This document shows positions 1 through 13,208 of a DNA stretch of 64,000 bases, one piece after another; position 1 is the stretch's first letter, and each line of letters starts with the position of its first letter. Origin of the DNA: Megalonaias nervosa (Eukaryota; Mollusca; Bivalvia; Unionida; Unionidae); assembly GCA_016617855.1 (NCBI GenBank), contig JAECUM010009324.1, positions 21,691 to 85,690 of the forward strand, in the 5' to 3' direction. The position numbers and the translations under genes are program-made. The notes beneath the pieces are model-generated. The model made no database searches, was not told where the DNA came from, and was given only the letters and a program-made list of their open reading frames with translations.

Positions 1-77
1 GTCAGTCCATCCATGATTCATTTTACCAATAGTTTCTGCACAGTAACTTAAGTTGTCAGCTATCTGCAATTACCCAG

Positions 78-233
78 TTTCTCCTTCGAATATGTTCCCC
101 AATCACATTCCTTTAGAAATATTAGCCTGCTACCTCGCGAATCCAGACCTACTAAAAGATGAAAATCGTCTTATTGTCTATTTTTAGATAGACAAAGGGC
201 AGTAACTCTTGCCCATTACCTCCCCTTGATACC
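78..233 (+). repeat. Left inverted terminal repeat of the DIRS-like element
   Basis: This stretch, read as its reverse complement, matches 5846-5998 with roughly 85-90% identity by eye. It includes the shared block around GGGCAGTAACTCTTGCCCAT, which is itself a small palindrome. Confidence 0.85.
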
Positions 234-3221
234 GCAAAGTGTCGCCAGTTTTTTTAGCTTCGCTGTGTCCTGAGACACACACAGTGCAATAGCCTCCAAC
301 AATCCAGCCTGTTTTTGTGCTCCTATGGACCCATCCAACGCTCTTTTTGCATTCATAATGCAGATTTATTGATCTATTGCAGGTTATATGCTTTATTTTA
401 CAATTTCTGCCAATATTTTGAGAGATTTGTCACTTGTCAGGACTTCGTCTTGTAGGACCACCATCCCACCACACTATCACTGACCTTACATAAGGTCATT
501 GTGGGTTAGCATACATTTGACTTTATTCGCTAACTCTGTCCGCTATGGAGCTCTTAATAGTGAATTCTGAAGTGCTGCTTGATAATTAATTTATTAGTAT
601 TTTTTTAATAAAATTATTATCAATCAAGCATGCAGCGTAAGTTTTAAACAGGGCCATAGGTTTCTGATATGACACTTCACCGATCTGTTAGTTACAACAG
701 TGTTTTTAGCGACCTATTAATTTCACACATTACTAGTTTCTGCTTTAGTTTATGTGTCTTGTGTCGTTTTGGCAAATATCAATTAAACATTCTACAGGCC
801 ACATTACAGCATGGAAGTTTACCATGACTCCTGTTTTGTTTATGTTATACATGGTTTCTGTTACGCAGCATCTATAACAGGTGGTTACAAAATGTTTTGT
901 TTCAGTGACCTAGTAATTTTAACATATTACTAGTTTCTACTTAGGTGTGTTTCTTGTATCAGAGCATGGTAGCCTACCATGGTTCAGTTTATATAATGTA
1001 CACATTGTCCCTTCTCTTTTAACTGCATTGTGTTTAAGCTTAATATAGGACATACATTTATGATACTACACGTTTATGGGTCTGTTCATTACAGCAGTGT
1101 TTTAGTGACCTAGTAATTTCAACCCTTTACTAGATTCTGCTTTTGTTTGTGTCTTTTGTGTTGCTTCCACAGAATATTTATTTAATCAATCTATAGGCAA
1201 TTTCAGAGCATGGAAACCTCCATGAGTCCTGCTTTGTTATGTATACATTGTTTCTGAGATATAGTGTCTATAATATGTAGTATGGGCTGCCGATTTAGAT
1301 GATTTATACTATTAGCTTGTTAGTCACATACAAATTTGCTAATCTGTGCTTTGTTTTCTCTCATCTTGTGTCATTTCAGGAGGAATGTTTACTACATGCA
1401 TGACGTGCACATGCACAAAGGTCGCCGTGTTTGGCATTGAAGGGAAGGAGCTAAATATGCAGTGTTTGGTCGGAAAACATGCACTGCTGTACTTCAGAAA
1501 GCAACAAAGGGGAAAGAGAGACGGTCGAGGTCATGGCAGGATACCTCTGACATCCTTAGTCTCCACCCCAAATCAGCCTCAGTGGCAAGCCTTGTGGGGG
1601 GTTGCTGGAATCCCCTCCCCCCGGCTAAAGTTCATTGCATGGAACCATCACATACTGTAGCGTCAGGGGAAAGGTGAGGATAAAGGAGGGGACCTTCCAT
1701 CGCTGGATAAGATGCGTCAGTCGGTACAGCAGTCAAAGCTGCACTCTTCAATCTGAGCAAAACATTTGGGGAATATTTTCCATTTTTAGGCAACCCAGAT
1801 GGGGTAAGCTTCCACATGTCAGAGCATGGCCTTTGGGCCAGTAAGACGGGGTGCATGGTATTTACAATTGATCAGCTGGACCCAAATAATTATAATACTG
1901 GCACACAGACAACAGCCATCCAGCTGACACCGGCAGTTGCCCGGATATTGCCAGCAGTCCAGCCATCCCAGCATGGAGACCTCTTGGCCGGAATGGGCGA
2001 ACTACACAATGTTTACGGGGATCTTAGTGACAGATCCATCCATCTAGCTGGGCAGTCAGCAACATATCATTATTTCTCCAGCGATTTTGATGAGAAATCT
2101 GATTGTTCAGCCACGGCTTTGGTGCGGCCGGCAATAGGTGCATGCCGAACCAACATATATGCAGCGATGGTGCTGGAAAGGAAGGTAGTGTTGCGATGCT
2201 GACAGCACAAGAAAGGCCAGAGATAGTGGCAGTGATGGAAAGGCCTTACAGTGTGGGAAAGAACACCAATGCAGGCAATGCTGGAAAGAATGGCAGTATG
2301 GTGATGCCAGCAGTGCTGTCTTTACCGGTGATCCAGGTCAGTTGGAGGGGCTTCGGGTTTCGCTCATCAACAATCCCCTCACCCCTTCACGCCATACACC
2401 GTCAGATCGGGAGATGGATACCTTTCGATAACAGAGGATACGTTCACTCATAAAAGGCATGGGAGCTTGTGCTAAGGATAACATTCTCCAATGAGTTACT
2501 CAAGACTTGCTTTTGTCATGCAAACAGCAGGTGGTGGCCCATCATCATACTGCCACACCATTATCAACTCACCATTCTTCCCTTCGGCCCTCATCAACCC
2601 CTGGGGTTTCACTCACACTAGGGGCTCTGCCGTCTCCTCGTTCCGTGCGTTGTCATCTGCATCGACAGCAGTGTACCTGGGCAGCATCTTAAAGAAACAC
2701 GTGGTAAGTTCTATCCTACTCCAAGGCGGAATTATCTTCTAGATCATCCAGGTCTTTTCCTGAACTGAGAAAGCCAGACCTCCGTACATCCCAGAATTTC
2801 GTCCATGTGGGCATGGACTTTTTAACCAACCGAAATCTAGCGCATTCACTTGTGTTCACGCTTCTAGAATCGTTGAACTTGTCAAGTCCGTTTCCATCAA
2901 GACTTGGATTTCATTGGGAGAGTTCTTGCAAATCCTTGGCTATTATACAGCAGCAGACTTGACACCGCTCAGCTGTCTCGTTGCGCAGGCCTTGCCAGCA
3001 CATTGGCAGCTTGTTTTTCATTCTCTTAATCAAGCAGTCTTGATTACACCCAAAATTTGATCATTCCCATGTCACTGGGGCAATCCAGGCTGGCTGACCA
3101 TTGGAATCCCACTGAAGAACCCCAAGCAGAAATAACATAAAGTACCGCTGCCAGTGCACATGGTGGGAGTACCCACCTGTTGCTGACCTTCACTACCGTT
3201 AGTGACACCTGGGGAACGGCC

Positions 3222-4084
3222 TCTACACATAAATATCCTAGAAAGGAAGGCTGTCTTCAGTACCTTTCATTTCTGTAAAGATCGATCCTAGGGGTGAAAT
3301 GGTCCACTTTCGATCCAACAACACTGTGGTGGTGACTTATATCCTCAAACAGGGAGGTACCAGACCACTTGTCCGGTGTTCTGATTTGACATTTTTCTAC
3401 ATGAGTGCAACAACCTCCATATCAACATACAATTCAGACACCTTCTGGCTGCATCAGTGGCTTCACCGAGAATCAGTCAAGAAGGGGTCATGTCATTCTC
3501 ACAGGGAACATCCCCTCCATCAGTTGGTTTTCACTCGAATTGACACACTTCAAGGGCATCCAATGATCAACTGCTTGGCAATGAGGTGGAATCAACAGCT
3601 TCCCACCTTCATCCCCGCTATTCCAGACACAGCAGCTTGGGCTGTGAGATGCACCGTCAGCCATCTGGGAGGGGTTGTGGGACTCTGCCACCCCTCCTAC
3701 AGTACTACAATTATGGGGTCAGAATGGCAAGATGACTCTGATAGCCCCTCTTTTAGAGCACAAGCCCTGTATCACAGATCTATTTTTCCAAACAATAAAA
3801 CACCCAGGAAGATTCCAGCCAACCTGAATCGACTGCTGTCTTCTACACGCTCAGCTTTTACCAGTACAGCCTTGCGAGTCAGACAATTCAAACCTTCATT
3901 TATGGAGAGAATCTCAAGAGTAACCATCTATATCGCACGTCTGCACGCCTCTATCCCACAAATGGCCAGTTTTCTCAGACTCTTCTTGGAGGTGAAACAG
4001 TTGGACCCCAGTCATTACCAAAGGCTACTGCCCTATGATATTGGACAAATTTCGGCATCATGGCAACATGTTTGTGTGGGATAG
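3222..4084 (+). pseudogene. RNase H region of the DIRS-like polyprotein (broken)
   Basis: A piece reading HINILERKAV near 3222 and, after stops and a frame change, NNTVVVTYILKQGGTRP from about 3318 match the RNase H core of DIRS/Ngaro elements (a leucine-glutamate block followed by a DNTTVV-INKQGGT-type block). Further on, GHPMINCLAMRWNQQLP resembles the conserved G.P.DLFATR.N.QLP segment that follows RNase H in that family. The longest open stretch is 261 codons (3299-4084), but it is only a fragment and shifts frame around 3660. A weakly matching RT-to-RNase H connection can be read in pieces from about 2880. Confidence 0.7.
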
Positions 4085-4104
4085 AGACCTATCCGATCTT
4101 TAGA

Positions 4105-5390
4105 CAATATTGGTCTCCTTGACCAATATTCGTTATTTGTCTCCAAAGGGATCCAATTGGGCTTTTTTGTAACATGGCTAGACTCCTTCAAACTTCTAGC
4201 CTACACATCGGTAAAGTTTACTGATAGCTTTAGCTTCAGCATGCATGGTAAGAGGGCTGCATCCCCCTTTTATGTTCACCGGAATTCTCTTCAGTTCAAA
4301 TCAGAGGATTTGGTGGTTCTCAAGATACCATCGGGATTCATAGCCTAGAACAGATTACCATCTGTTGGTAGTCAACCAGTGACCCAGCTTGCTTTCTTCC
4401 ATAGCTGGTTCGAGAACAGCAGCCATGCAAGGTTCTGTTAGTGCCCTCATCAATCTATGATCTTGGATACATTCTGACATCATGGCAGATGTGACATTGG
4501 GCATGATAAAGATATCTCAGATCGGTTAGACAATTTGATCTCCAGCAACCAAAATTCATAACATTGTTTCCAAAATGGAATTTGTCTTGGGTTCTAACTT
4601 GGCTCAACTTGAGCAAGTTTGAACCTCTCGCTCATGCTTCAATAAAGTTCCTATCATACAAGACATGCTTCCTGATAGCTTTGGCTTTCACATGTGGGAT
4701 CAGTGAGCTACATGCCCTTTCAGTAGACCCGAACTATCTTCTGTTTTGTTTGGATTGTTCGGTAGTCCTCCTTACTACACAACCAGACCTAGTTGCCAGG
4801 AATCAGTTGCTGTCCGTAGGTAACTGATGAGTCGTCATTCGTCCTCTCTTTTCCATAGACAGGTCTAGAGAGGCATTCATGCAAGATCTAGTCTGCACCC
4901 TCAAGCACTGCTTGAGACGTACAGAGACAAGTCATGGCACAAGCAACGCCTGTTATCATGTGGCTTACTGCTCCAAAGCTTTGAGCAATCTCTTGGAGAC
5001 AGAACACAGGATATCACACTTCACGCCATTTATTTTTGGCTAAAAGGGGTCATATGCTTGGTATACTCTGATCTCTCACCAAGATAGAAGTTGCGACATG
5101 CGCAAATATCACTTTCTCCTGGTCAAGTTCAGAAAACAAGGCATCACCCTCAAGCCATTGCTTCACAGTTGAAGTGGGTTATATGCTCGGCATACTCTGA
5201 GATCTCTCAAGGTCAGAGTCTCCTCATGAGGATTACAGCTCACAAGATTAGAGCCATTTCTGTGTGCCTCACTTTTGAACGCAATGTTTTGATCTGAGAC
5301 ATTTTAGAAACTGTTCGCTGGCATGCAGAGTCAACCTTCTTGAGTTTTTACTTCAGAGATTTAGCATCGCAGAGACAGACATTGGATCTG
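4105..5390 (+). pseudogene. Tyrosine recombinase remnant of the DIRS-like element
   Basis: Scattered fragments are followed by ITAHKIRAISV at about 5235-5267, which fits the HxxR box of the tyrosine recombinases that close DIRS elements. Stops occur throughout, and the longest open frames are 60-90 codons. The assignment rests on this one motif plus its position just before the right inverted repeat. Confidence 0.5.
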
Positions 5391-5520
5391 GTAGGGCAGT
5401 GGCAACAGCACAGATGACCACCAGACCCAGCTAGACCAATCAACACAGCCCATTAGCTTTGCTGGATTCACCAGTGAAACTTTTGGTGGGTGAGATCTCA
5501 ACTTCATCTTCTCAGCCATG

Positions 5521-5578
5521 TGTGTATGTATATGTATGAATGTATGTATGTATGTATGTATGTATGTATGTATGTATG
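5521..5578. repeat. TATG microsatellite
   Basis: About a dozen TATG tetranucleotides form an uninterrupted tract inside the DIRS-like element. The short minus-strand reading frame across it is an artefact of the tract. Confidence 0.95.
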
Positions 5579-5845
5579 CACATGAGTCCCAGATCAAGGT
5601 ATCTCGGGCTGTATTGCTTAGGTCATTAGGAGCATGGATTATCTTTCATATGGGGAATCCAACCACTCATCTTCAGAAGGATACCTGAGGTAGACGCCAG
5701 ATACTCAGCATCCCCTCCTCCTATTACTATTATGTTTCTCCAAGAATACTTACCTAATCACATTACTTAAAAACCCTCCCAAATGCCCTGCCATGTGAGC
5801 ATCCACATTAATGTCTCACTCAGCTTAAAACTGACAATACCTGGT

Positions 5846-5998
5846 GGTATCAAGGGGAGGTAATGGGCAAGAGTTACTGCCCTTTGTTTATCTAAAACTA
5901 GACAATAAGATGATTTTCGTTTTTTAGTAGGGTGGCTTCGCAAGGTAGCAGGCTAATATTCCTAATGTAATGTGATTGGGTAAGTATTCTCAGAGAAA
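5846..5998 (-). repeat. Right inverted terminal repeat of the DIRS-like element
   Basis: This is the inverted copy of 78-233 and closes the element. The 390 bases from here to the next element hold nothing I recognise. Confidence 0.85.
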
Positions 5999-6389
5999 TA
6001 TAATTTACTTTAAAATTTGCTTTTTTGTTGATGGCTTGCACTTGGGCTAACGAAGAACCCAATTGATATTAGGGTCAAAAGATCAAACATCTAAGCCACT
6101 GAAAGAAGAAAAATGGTTTCTACATGACAGCTTGAATTCTCTGTCATCTGTGATTACCAAACTTTGTGGATGGCTGGTATTTGAGGTAGGGAAGAGGCTT
6201 ATTAATCTCGAATCAGAAAGGTCAAAAGTCAAGGTTGTAGTGACTGATGAATAAATTGATTTCTACATGAAATTAGTTTTACATCACATGTCTGGACCAA
6301 AAATTTTGGATGGTGTACATTTGGGGTAATGAAGCAGCATATCAATTTTGGGTTTAAAAAAAAAGTCATAGGTGAAGGTTACTGTGACT

Positions 6390-8884
6390 TAGGGGTGAAA
6401 TGATTCATCAATATATTGATGTATCAATACTTTTGCTGTAATGATACATGTATCTATACAAGAGATGGAGAATCGATACAAAACGATACTTACCATATGT
6501 AAGTTATTTTAGTGTTCAGCATTCATGAATAATTATTATTAGTTTGCGTTGTTATTCTTTGAATATAGAATTAATCTGAAACAGCAGTTGCAATCTTAGG
6601 CACTCTTTTATTAGTAAAAACGGAAATGACTATTAAGAATACTTGCTCGCTGTCTGCAAATTGCACAAAGTGACATGGTTCATTATCTGCCCACCCACCC
6701 ACCCTTTCATGCTAATTATCTAAGCTCAGTAGCATGTTCAGCATATAGGATACATTCCAAACATGTTCCACATGTATAATGAAGTACTTTACTCATCATT
6801 TAATAACCACATTTATGCGAAGTTTATACATTAAATTGTGTCTTGTCTGCTTTAGTCAATTTGAAAGCTACACTACCGATGTGTCACAAGGTGAAATATG
6901 TTACATTGAAATCTAAGTGGTGGTTTTTGCTTGTTCTGGTCCAGGTTAAATAATAACTACCAATCAGGAATTAGTGTAGCTTATTCCCTGCCTGACCAAC
7001 AGGAAGTATTGGCAAAAGCAACAGAGAAACTTTGTGCAAAAGTCATCATTTAATATGTACAGTACTTAAACAGAGATGCTGTCAGGGTATGTGATTGCAA
7101 GAATCGTGCAAAATTTGTATGAATTTGCACACTTGGCGAACAGTGATGCACAAGAACTCTTGCAAAATAGTCGAAAGTCCCGCATATGAAACTGTGCTCG
7201 GCAAAGTATAGAATTTTTATTTGACCATTCTTGATGCAACGTCTGTTTTTTGGGTTGGCAACTGTTTACACATCTGGGTTCTTTAAGCATGACATGAATG
7301 GTTGTTAAACTAAATTTGATTTGCACATTGTACCCTGGAATAAACATTATGGTGTAGTTTGAACCTTCCATGAAGGAAGTTTTACAAATGTGTGTGTAAA
7401 ATGCAGGCTATCTAGAAAACCCCAAATGTCTAATTTTTAAAGTTATGAAGTATATTGGATTATTGGAGCTGGGAAATTGTTAATGGAGATATCAGTGAGT
7501 GATTTTGAGCCTAAAAATGGTGTTAAATACGAGTCAGATTACATGTTGGATGGATAAAAATAGATGGCGAGATGATCAATCTTCCTTTCAGCGGTATTTC
7601 AATATTAAATGTCAAAAGGGCAGAATACTGAGCCTAATTAAAGTACAGACAATTTAAAAGCAGAGTGTAATTTTCATTTTTCATTTAATTAGTCAATTTA
7701 GTTACATGCTAAAAACCGTATATCCAGATCAGGGTTAAAATAAACTGAATAAATTAGGATGAAAAAAAGTGAAATTAAGAAGCAAAGATATTTATTTGAA
7801 TACCTCAGTCTGCACAAGCAGACTATGGCATTGAAGGACTATAAATCCTAATACAACATTATGGAACAGATAAGAAATCAGGCATGGTAGTTAGTAGATG
7901 ATTCAAGAAAGTAAGTTTATGTTAGTGAAAAATCCTATTTTGGAGCAGATGTATCCAAAATATAATAATTGAAGTTTTAGGTAAATATTGAACTAAGACC
8001 ATTTCCTAATCCCCCTCTTTCTTTCCTACTATCCCCTTATTTTGGTGACAAAGGGTGAAGTCACCCTTAAAATAAAATCCTGGCAGCAATTCTCCTTAAA
8101 TTGTACATGGGAAACAAATTTGGAATTTCTCTTTTTATGCAGAGATATTTAACCAGTCAGTGAAGGTGCTGATGGAATAAATAAAATTAGCACAGAATCA
8201 GCAAGGGGGCAGATTTCAAATCACTTAAGTTTATCACCTTGTGTAAAATAAATGAAAAAATATAGAATAGGACTGGGTGTTGTCAGTAGTTTTCCTTCTT
8301 CACTAACAAATTCAAGTACATGTGGCCACAGGTAGTCTTTTGCATCTGCAGGAAGTACAGTGTAACAGATTTTGCTAGTATTCATCCACATCCCCATGCC
8401 TGGATTTGTTCTAGATGAGATTTTCTTTGCACGAGGAAATTGCTTTATTTCTTCTGTTTTGAAGATAACATTGTAATGTCTTCCAAATTTAAGTGAGACA
8501 TGAAATTGGTAATAAGATGTTTTCAAAGCATTCATGCTGTGCAAAACAAAGGGCATGGTGGCGAAAGTGAGTTAAATGGAGCCACCATTAAATGGCCTAA
8601 ACTGTTGAATAAAACTCACTGACAACCAACAGGTAGTCAGTTTGAAAGTATTTTTGTTTTCTTGTCATTGATGAAAATTGCATATAAATATATGATCACT
8701 ATATCTCTGTCTGTAATCTGCAACTGGAAATACAACCAGTATGCCAATTTACCTAAAAGGGCACCACCTACCTTCCAAAGATTGAAAGTCCATCAAGTAA
8801 ATATGCAATCAATATATATGGTATCGCAGGCTGTGTATCATGAATTGTATTGATACACAGCACAGGCATATCGTTTCACCCCTA
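6390..8884. mobile_element. hAT-like DNA transposon, copy 1, non-coding
   Basis: The ends are inverted copies of TAGGGGTGAAAYGAT (one mismatch), and the element is flanked on both sides by the identical octamer CTGTGACT (6382-6389 and 8885-8892). Eight-base target duplications with short TAGGGGTG-type ends are characteristic of the hAT superfamily. A related copy lies at 33605-36435. No intact transposase is present. Matching minus-strand fragments in both copies (here 8221-8556, sharing FVSEEGKLLTTPSPIL with the other copy) could be remains of an internal ORF, or simply conserved non-coding sequence. Confidence 0.85.
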
Positions 8885-8892
8885 CTGTGACT

Positions 8893-9599
8893 GAAGAAGA
8901 AAAGTGGTCATTACACAAAAGTTTCAGTTATCTATATAGAGGACTAATAATCACAATTTTTCTATAAAGTTATCTTGCTGTATCTTTTTCTTTTTTCTCT
9001 TATTTGCTTGTAGTGTCCAGATTTCCTAATCAAAGAAATAGAAATTTATATATCCAGAATACTTTGCACATGTAACATGGGTTTATTAAGCTAATTGTTG
9101 CATAAAATTGCCAGTGTCTTTTGTTGCATGGTGTTTTGCCCAGTAATAATGAATTATACTCTAACTCCATTGTTAGCATTATAGACATAAAGCTTTTAAG
9201 TATGATGTGAAAAAGTTGGTAGATAGGCACAGTAATGTCAGAATTTGGCTTGCTTGGGTTGGGTACTAGAGGTTATGCTTTATATCATTTGGAGAGCCAA
9301 TCAATATACAGCAAAAAAAACTAATGATCATTGTACACCACAGATGATTCCAAACCTTCAGAGCTGACATAGTTCAAACTTAGATGATTGCCTAATAATC
9401 TACTAGGGAAGAACTTGGTAGCCCATCTTAAATGCATTAGCCCAGAGAAGCCCAAAATGTGAAACTGTTCACTTGAAGTTTCTCTGGTTCCTTCTAATGG
9501 GTCATGTATAATTATTCTCCTTTGTGAACTTTTTGTAATGTGTTTTGATATTTGTATATAGTAGCCAACTCGGCTATCTGAATTCAACACAGTTTGTAG
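8893..9599. other. No recognisable gene
   Basis: Short reading frames on both strands (for example 9321-9590 minus) show no motif I recognise. The stretch is AT-rich and sits between the hAT-like element and a mariner-like relic. Confidence 0.5.
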
Positions 9600-10005
9600 T
9601 CTTGGCTTGTTTTCTTCAATCTAGTCTTTATTATTTTCTCAGAGTTTGGTTTAAGAAAAGTAATTCCATGTTTCATCACCTGTCAGTCTCATTTTGATGT
9701 CTCTGGTCTCTCATTTATATTTGCTAAGTAGCTGCATGGTGTCTGAGTCAGGTTATGATGAGCCATCCTGCTCAAACAAGTCTCAGATGATTCTTCAGTA
9801 TATTAATAACAGCTGACGAAGTAATGTCTGTGATAATAGAGATTCTTCCTCTATGTATTGGACATCTTCATCAGTTGTCACCATCACATGAGTCACTTCC
9901 TGCTCAATGATTGCAGACAATGGTCTTCCAGAACATGTGTCATCTTCCATGGATTTATAAGAATTTTTAAAGTGATGAAACCACCTAAAAAATTGTAGAA
10001 TATCA
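9600..10005 (-). pseudogene. Mariner-like transposase remnant
   Basis: Read on the minus strand, the block WFHHFKNSYKSMEDDTCSGRP matches the end of the helix-turn-helix region and linker of mariner transposases. Further along, TGDETWNYFS fits the first catalytic aspartate block (GDETW type). Several stops and frame changes lie between the two, and the remaining catalytic blocks were not found. No terminal inverted repeats were identified. This is an old, truncated copy. Confidence 0.6.
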
Positions 10006-10271
10006 CAGAGAATTATGAGCTTTATCCAAGGCTGCTTTTATATCAGTAGGAGAGCCTGGATTTTAAAGTATGCTTTTTGCACAAGAGCAAAATTGTTATC
10101 TTCTGTTAAATTGTTAGCATTTTATCATCACTGTCATTTTACTTATGTGCAGCTGAATCTCATTTTATACAATGTTATTTTCTCTGTCAGCTGGCATTAA
10201 ATTTGTTGACAGGTTCAAAGAAGAAACAAAGTTTCAACAAAATGCTCAGAATTTTTATAATATCCCTTGTA

Positions 10272-10515
10272 GGGCCCCAAGTGGCCTAAACTACGCACCA
10301 TTACAGATCACTGCCATCTCACCTCTGTCTGCGTGGGTTCGAGTCTCGGGCTCTGCCAATGTGGGTATGTGAGAATGCTTGCCAGTAGCTTCTCGTGGGT
10401 CGGTGGTTCTTTCCGTGGTTTTCCAGGTTCTTCCTCCACCATTGATACTGGCCACCATGTATAGCCTATCTTTTGCTGAAAATTCACGTTAAACCCTACA
10501 ACAACAACAACAACA
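10272..10515 (+). mobile_element. tRNA-derived SINE with CAA tail (family A)
   Basis: A GGGCCC start, a degraded RNA polymerase III A box, a good B box (GGTTCGAGTC), a shared body and a CAA-repeat tail identify it. It is flanked by perfect 15-bp target duplications ATAATATCCCTTGTA (10257-10271 and 10516-10530). Such duplications show insertion by LINE-type target-primed reverse transcription. Related copies lie at 12467, 12961, 39202 (inverted) and 50934. Confidence 0.9.
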
Positions 10516-10838
10516 ATAATATCCCTTGTATTCTTTGCTGCAATTCAAGAGGTCTGAGAATCAAGTAACATTTCATTTATTCATTCATCACTCAAAGAAT
10601 CTGAAAACCACAGTGCAGAAATAACTTCTGTGTCACTACTACATTTAGATTCTAGGGTAAAATTTTCAGCTGGACCATTGAGCTATGTAGTTGTATTTCC
10701 TGATTGCTTTCGTTTCATGCAGATTGAGATGATTTTATTCTAGTATGCTACCTACATACAGGTGAAATGTTTGTACCAGAAGAACATGATCATATATGTG
10801 CAGTGTTGTGTTTCAGTTATTTTACAATAGTGCAGTGG

Positions 10839-10841
<3 letters not shown>

Positions 10842-10878
<37 letters not shown>

Positions 10879-10973
10879 GTGGAATAGACCATGAAACAAA
10901 TTTGATTGCTCAGTGCTCAGAACTTTTCAAATTCTTGATGAATGTTACACCTTCATCACAGTCACTGTGACCC

Positions 10974-11028
<55 letters not shown>
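10842..11028. repeat. GT and AT microsatellites
   Basis: A GT tract (about 10842-10876) and an AT tract (about 10980-11028) lie about 100 bp apart. Nothing else is recognised between 10531 and 12121 apart from a dispersed 'cctaggttcatgaaacttag'-type repeat at about 11760 and 11956. Confidence 0.95.
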
Positions 11029-11035
<7 letters not shown>

Positions 11036-11663
11036 TAAGATTAAACCACCATACATATTTTTTATTACTGAACTCAGATATAATATAATATAGGAAGTCA
11101 CATTCACCTCTAAAATATTTGAGCTTTCTTTCTCCATATTTCTCTCTTACACTATTATGTATAATTAGCTCTTGATTATGAGTTGGACACAAGAACATTT
11201 CATACATATGGATATGTGTTTTTTTTATTGACCTTACATTTTTCTTTTGATAGCTATTTTTTGTTTGTTTTTAGTTTACCACTATAAAGTAGAGGTAGGC
11301 TAATATACTACCTCTGGTGTCAGCATTGGCAATGGCATCTGTACAGATAAAAGCAAATGTATTCACCAAGACAGAAGGTCAACCATTCTTTCTTCCCAGG
11401 TCCTAGGCGACATTTTGGGGTGGGTTTCATGGTACCTATCACCAGGGGAGGGGGTTGAAAGGTCTAACTTTGTATATCCACATTCTTGGTGAGGGTATGC
11501 ACCTTAATGAATATTCCACTCGCATAAAAAAGTAGGTCACATTTCAATGACTTTATTTACATTTTGCACATTAAGTTTATTTCTCAAACTCTGTTTATGA
11601 GATAATCATCAGACTATGATTGTATGCAGCTTTGTTAGTACCACACACTTACAACAATGGACA

Positions 11664-11665
<2 letters not shown>

Positions 11666-11705
<40 letters not shown>

Positions 11706-11710
11706 GCACA

Positions 11711-11756
<46 letters not shown>
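11666..11756. repeat. Compound AT/AC microsatellite
   Basis: An AT tract passes directly into an AC tract of roughly 50 bases. Confidence 0.95.
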
Positions 11757-11758
<2 letters not shown>

Positions 11759-12121
11759 TATACCTAGATTCATGAAACTTAATGAGCGGATGCATCTTGA
11801 TAAGTATTAAATCCACGCCACACAATTTAGTGTTAGTACCACACCCTTACATCCAAAGAATGTCACCATAACCTATGTATCACATCTTAATCTCAGGGGT
11901 CAAGTTTTACATTGAGCTTATGGCTAAATATTTTTTGTGCACCCTGTATGTATTGTTATATTTAGGTTCATGAAACTTAGTGAGAGAGTGCATCTTGATG
12001 AGTGCTTCACTTTCATTACATTCATTTTGACCCATATTTCATGCTTTGGTTGAATTTGGTGTTTTAAGTTCTATTTTTTAATCTCTACTCAAACTAAGCT
12101 AATCAAGATAGATGACTGTAT

Positions 12122-12378
12122 GCATCTTGATTAGTACCACACATTTTCAACTTAAGATGGTCATACTGACCGAGACAGTCATGATACCTGATACAATAAT
12201 TGGATGCATCTTATTAGTACCACACATTTTCAACTAAAGATGGTCATACTGACCCAGACAGTCGTGATACCTGATACAATAATTGGATGCATCTCTATTT
12301 GTACCACACATTTTCTACTAAAGATGGTCATACTGACCCAGACAGTCATGATACCTGATACCATAATTGGATGCATCT
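12122..12378. repeat. Three tandem copies of an 85-bp unit
   Basis: Each unit contains 'gatggtcatactgacc' and 'gtcatgatacctgatac', starting near 12122, 12208 and 12293. The open frames on both strands here come from the repeat and are not genes. Confidence 0.85.
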
Positions 12379-12466
12379 CTGATACTACTACTTCTTTAAA
12401 ACCAAAGAACATCACTGTAACCTACATTTTATGCTTTACTAACATGGATTAAGTATTTGCGTGTTT

Positions 12467-12655
12467 GATACCCTAGTGGTCTAAGGCACTCTCCTTTACA
12501 GATCACTGACATCTCATTGAATCTTAGGCTGAGCCAGCTTCACTTGGGTTGGTGGCTCTTCCTGGGTTTTTTCTCAGGTTCTTCCTCCACCAGATATACT
12601 GGCCACCTTGTATATCATTTGCTGAAAAATGGCATTAAGCCCACAGCAACATGTT
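12467..12655 (+). mobile_element. Degraded family A SINE
   Basis: It retains CTAGTGGTCTAAGGCACTC at the head and the common body ('cttcctccacca..tactggccacc' and 'gctgaaaaatggcattaagccc'). The B box region is damaged and the tail is short. It is clearly older than the copy at 50934. Confidence 0.8.
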
Positions 12656-12960
12656 ACTCAGCAGGTTAACAGTGTATTGTACATGTGAGTAGGAATTTGG
12701 TGAGAGACATGTATGCCACATGCTTTCATGTGAGGTCTCATCTTTAGTGGTTAATCAAGGTAATTATTGATGCATGAACTCCCTAGTGCCTGCTGGTGCT
12801 CAAAGTTTACTCAAAGTCTGTGACATTCACCCAGTAAAATTTGGCTATGATAAAAGCTTCTCAAGCTGATTTTTTAAGAATAATGATGAGTTTTAAATAA
12901 TACAAAAAGAACTTTACTATCCAGTTTGTATCATCTAACAGTAATGCCTCTACTTTATTG

Positions 12961-13208
12961 GGGGCCCCTGGTGGCCAAGTGATTTAAAACACTCACCTTT
13001 ACAGATCACTGCTATCTCACCTTTGTCCATGTGGGTTCAAGTTTCAAGCTTGGCGAATGTGGGTATGTGAGAAAGTTGCCAGTAGCTTCCATGGGTCAGT
13101 GGTTCTTACCATGGTTTTCCTGGGTTCTTCCTCCACCACTTGTAATGGCTGCCATACATAGCCTGTCTTGTGCTGAGAAATGGCATTAAACCCCAAAAAA
13201 CAAACAAC
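12961..13208 (+). mobile_element. Family A SINE
   Basis: It begins with GGGGCCCCTGGTGGCCAAGTG, carries a B box (GGTTCAAGTT) and the family body, and ends in an A-rich/CAA tail. No clean target duplication was found. Confidence 0.85.

Larger units (their letters stand above)
78..5998 (+). mobile_element. Decayed DIRS-type (tyrosine recombinase) retrotransposon
   Basis: About 150-bp sequences at the two ends are inverted copies of each other, and the interior holds degenerate pieces of RNase H and of a tyrosine recombinase in the same orientation. Inverted terminal repeats plus RT/RNase H plus a tyrosine recombinase is the known layout of DIRS retrotransposons, which integrate by recombinase rather than by a DDE integrase. 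Every reading frame is broken by stops and shifts, so this copy is dead. The segment 1346-2742, where a gag-like ORF would be expected, contains only short open frames that I do not recognise. A long-TIR DNA transposon is the alternative, but the RNase H signature argues against it. Confidence 0.75.
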
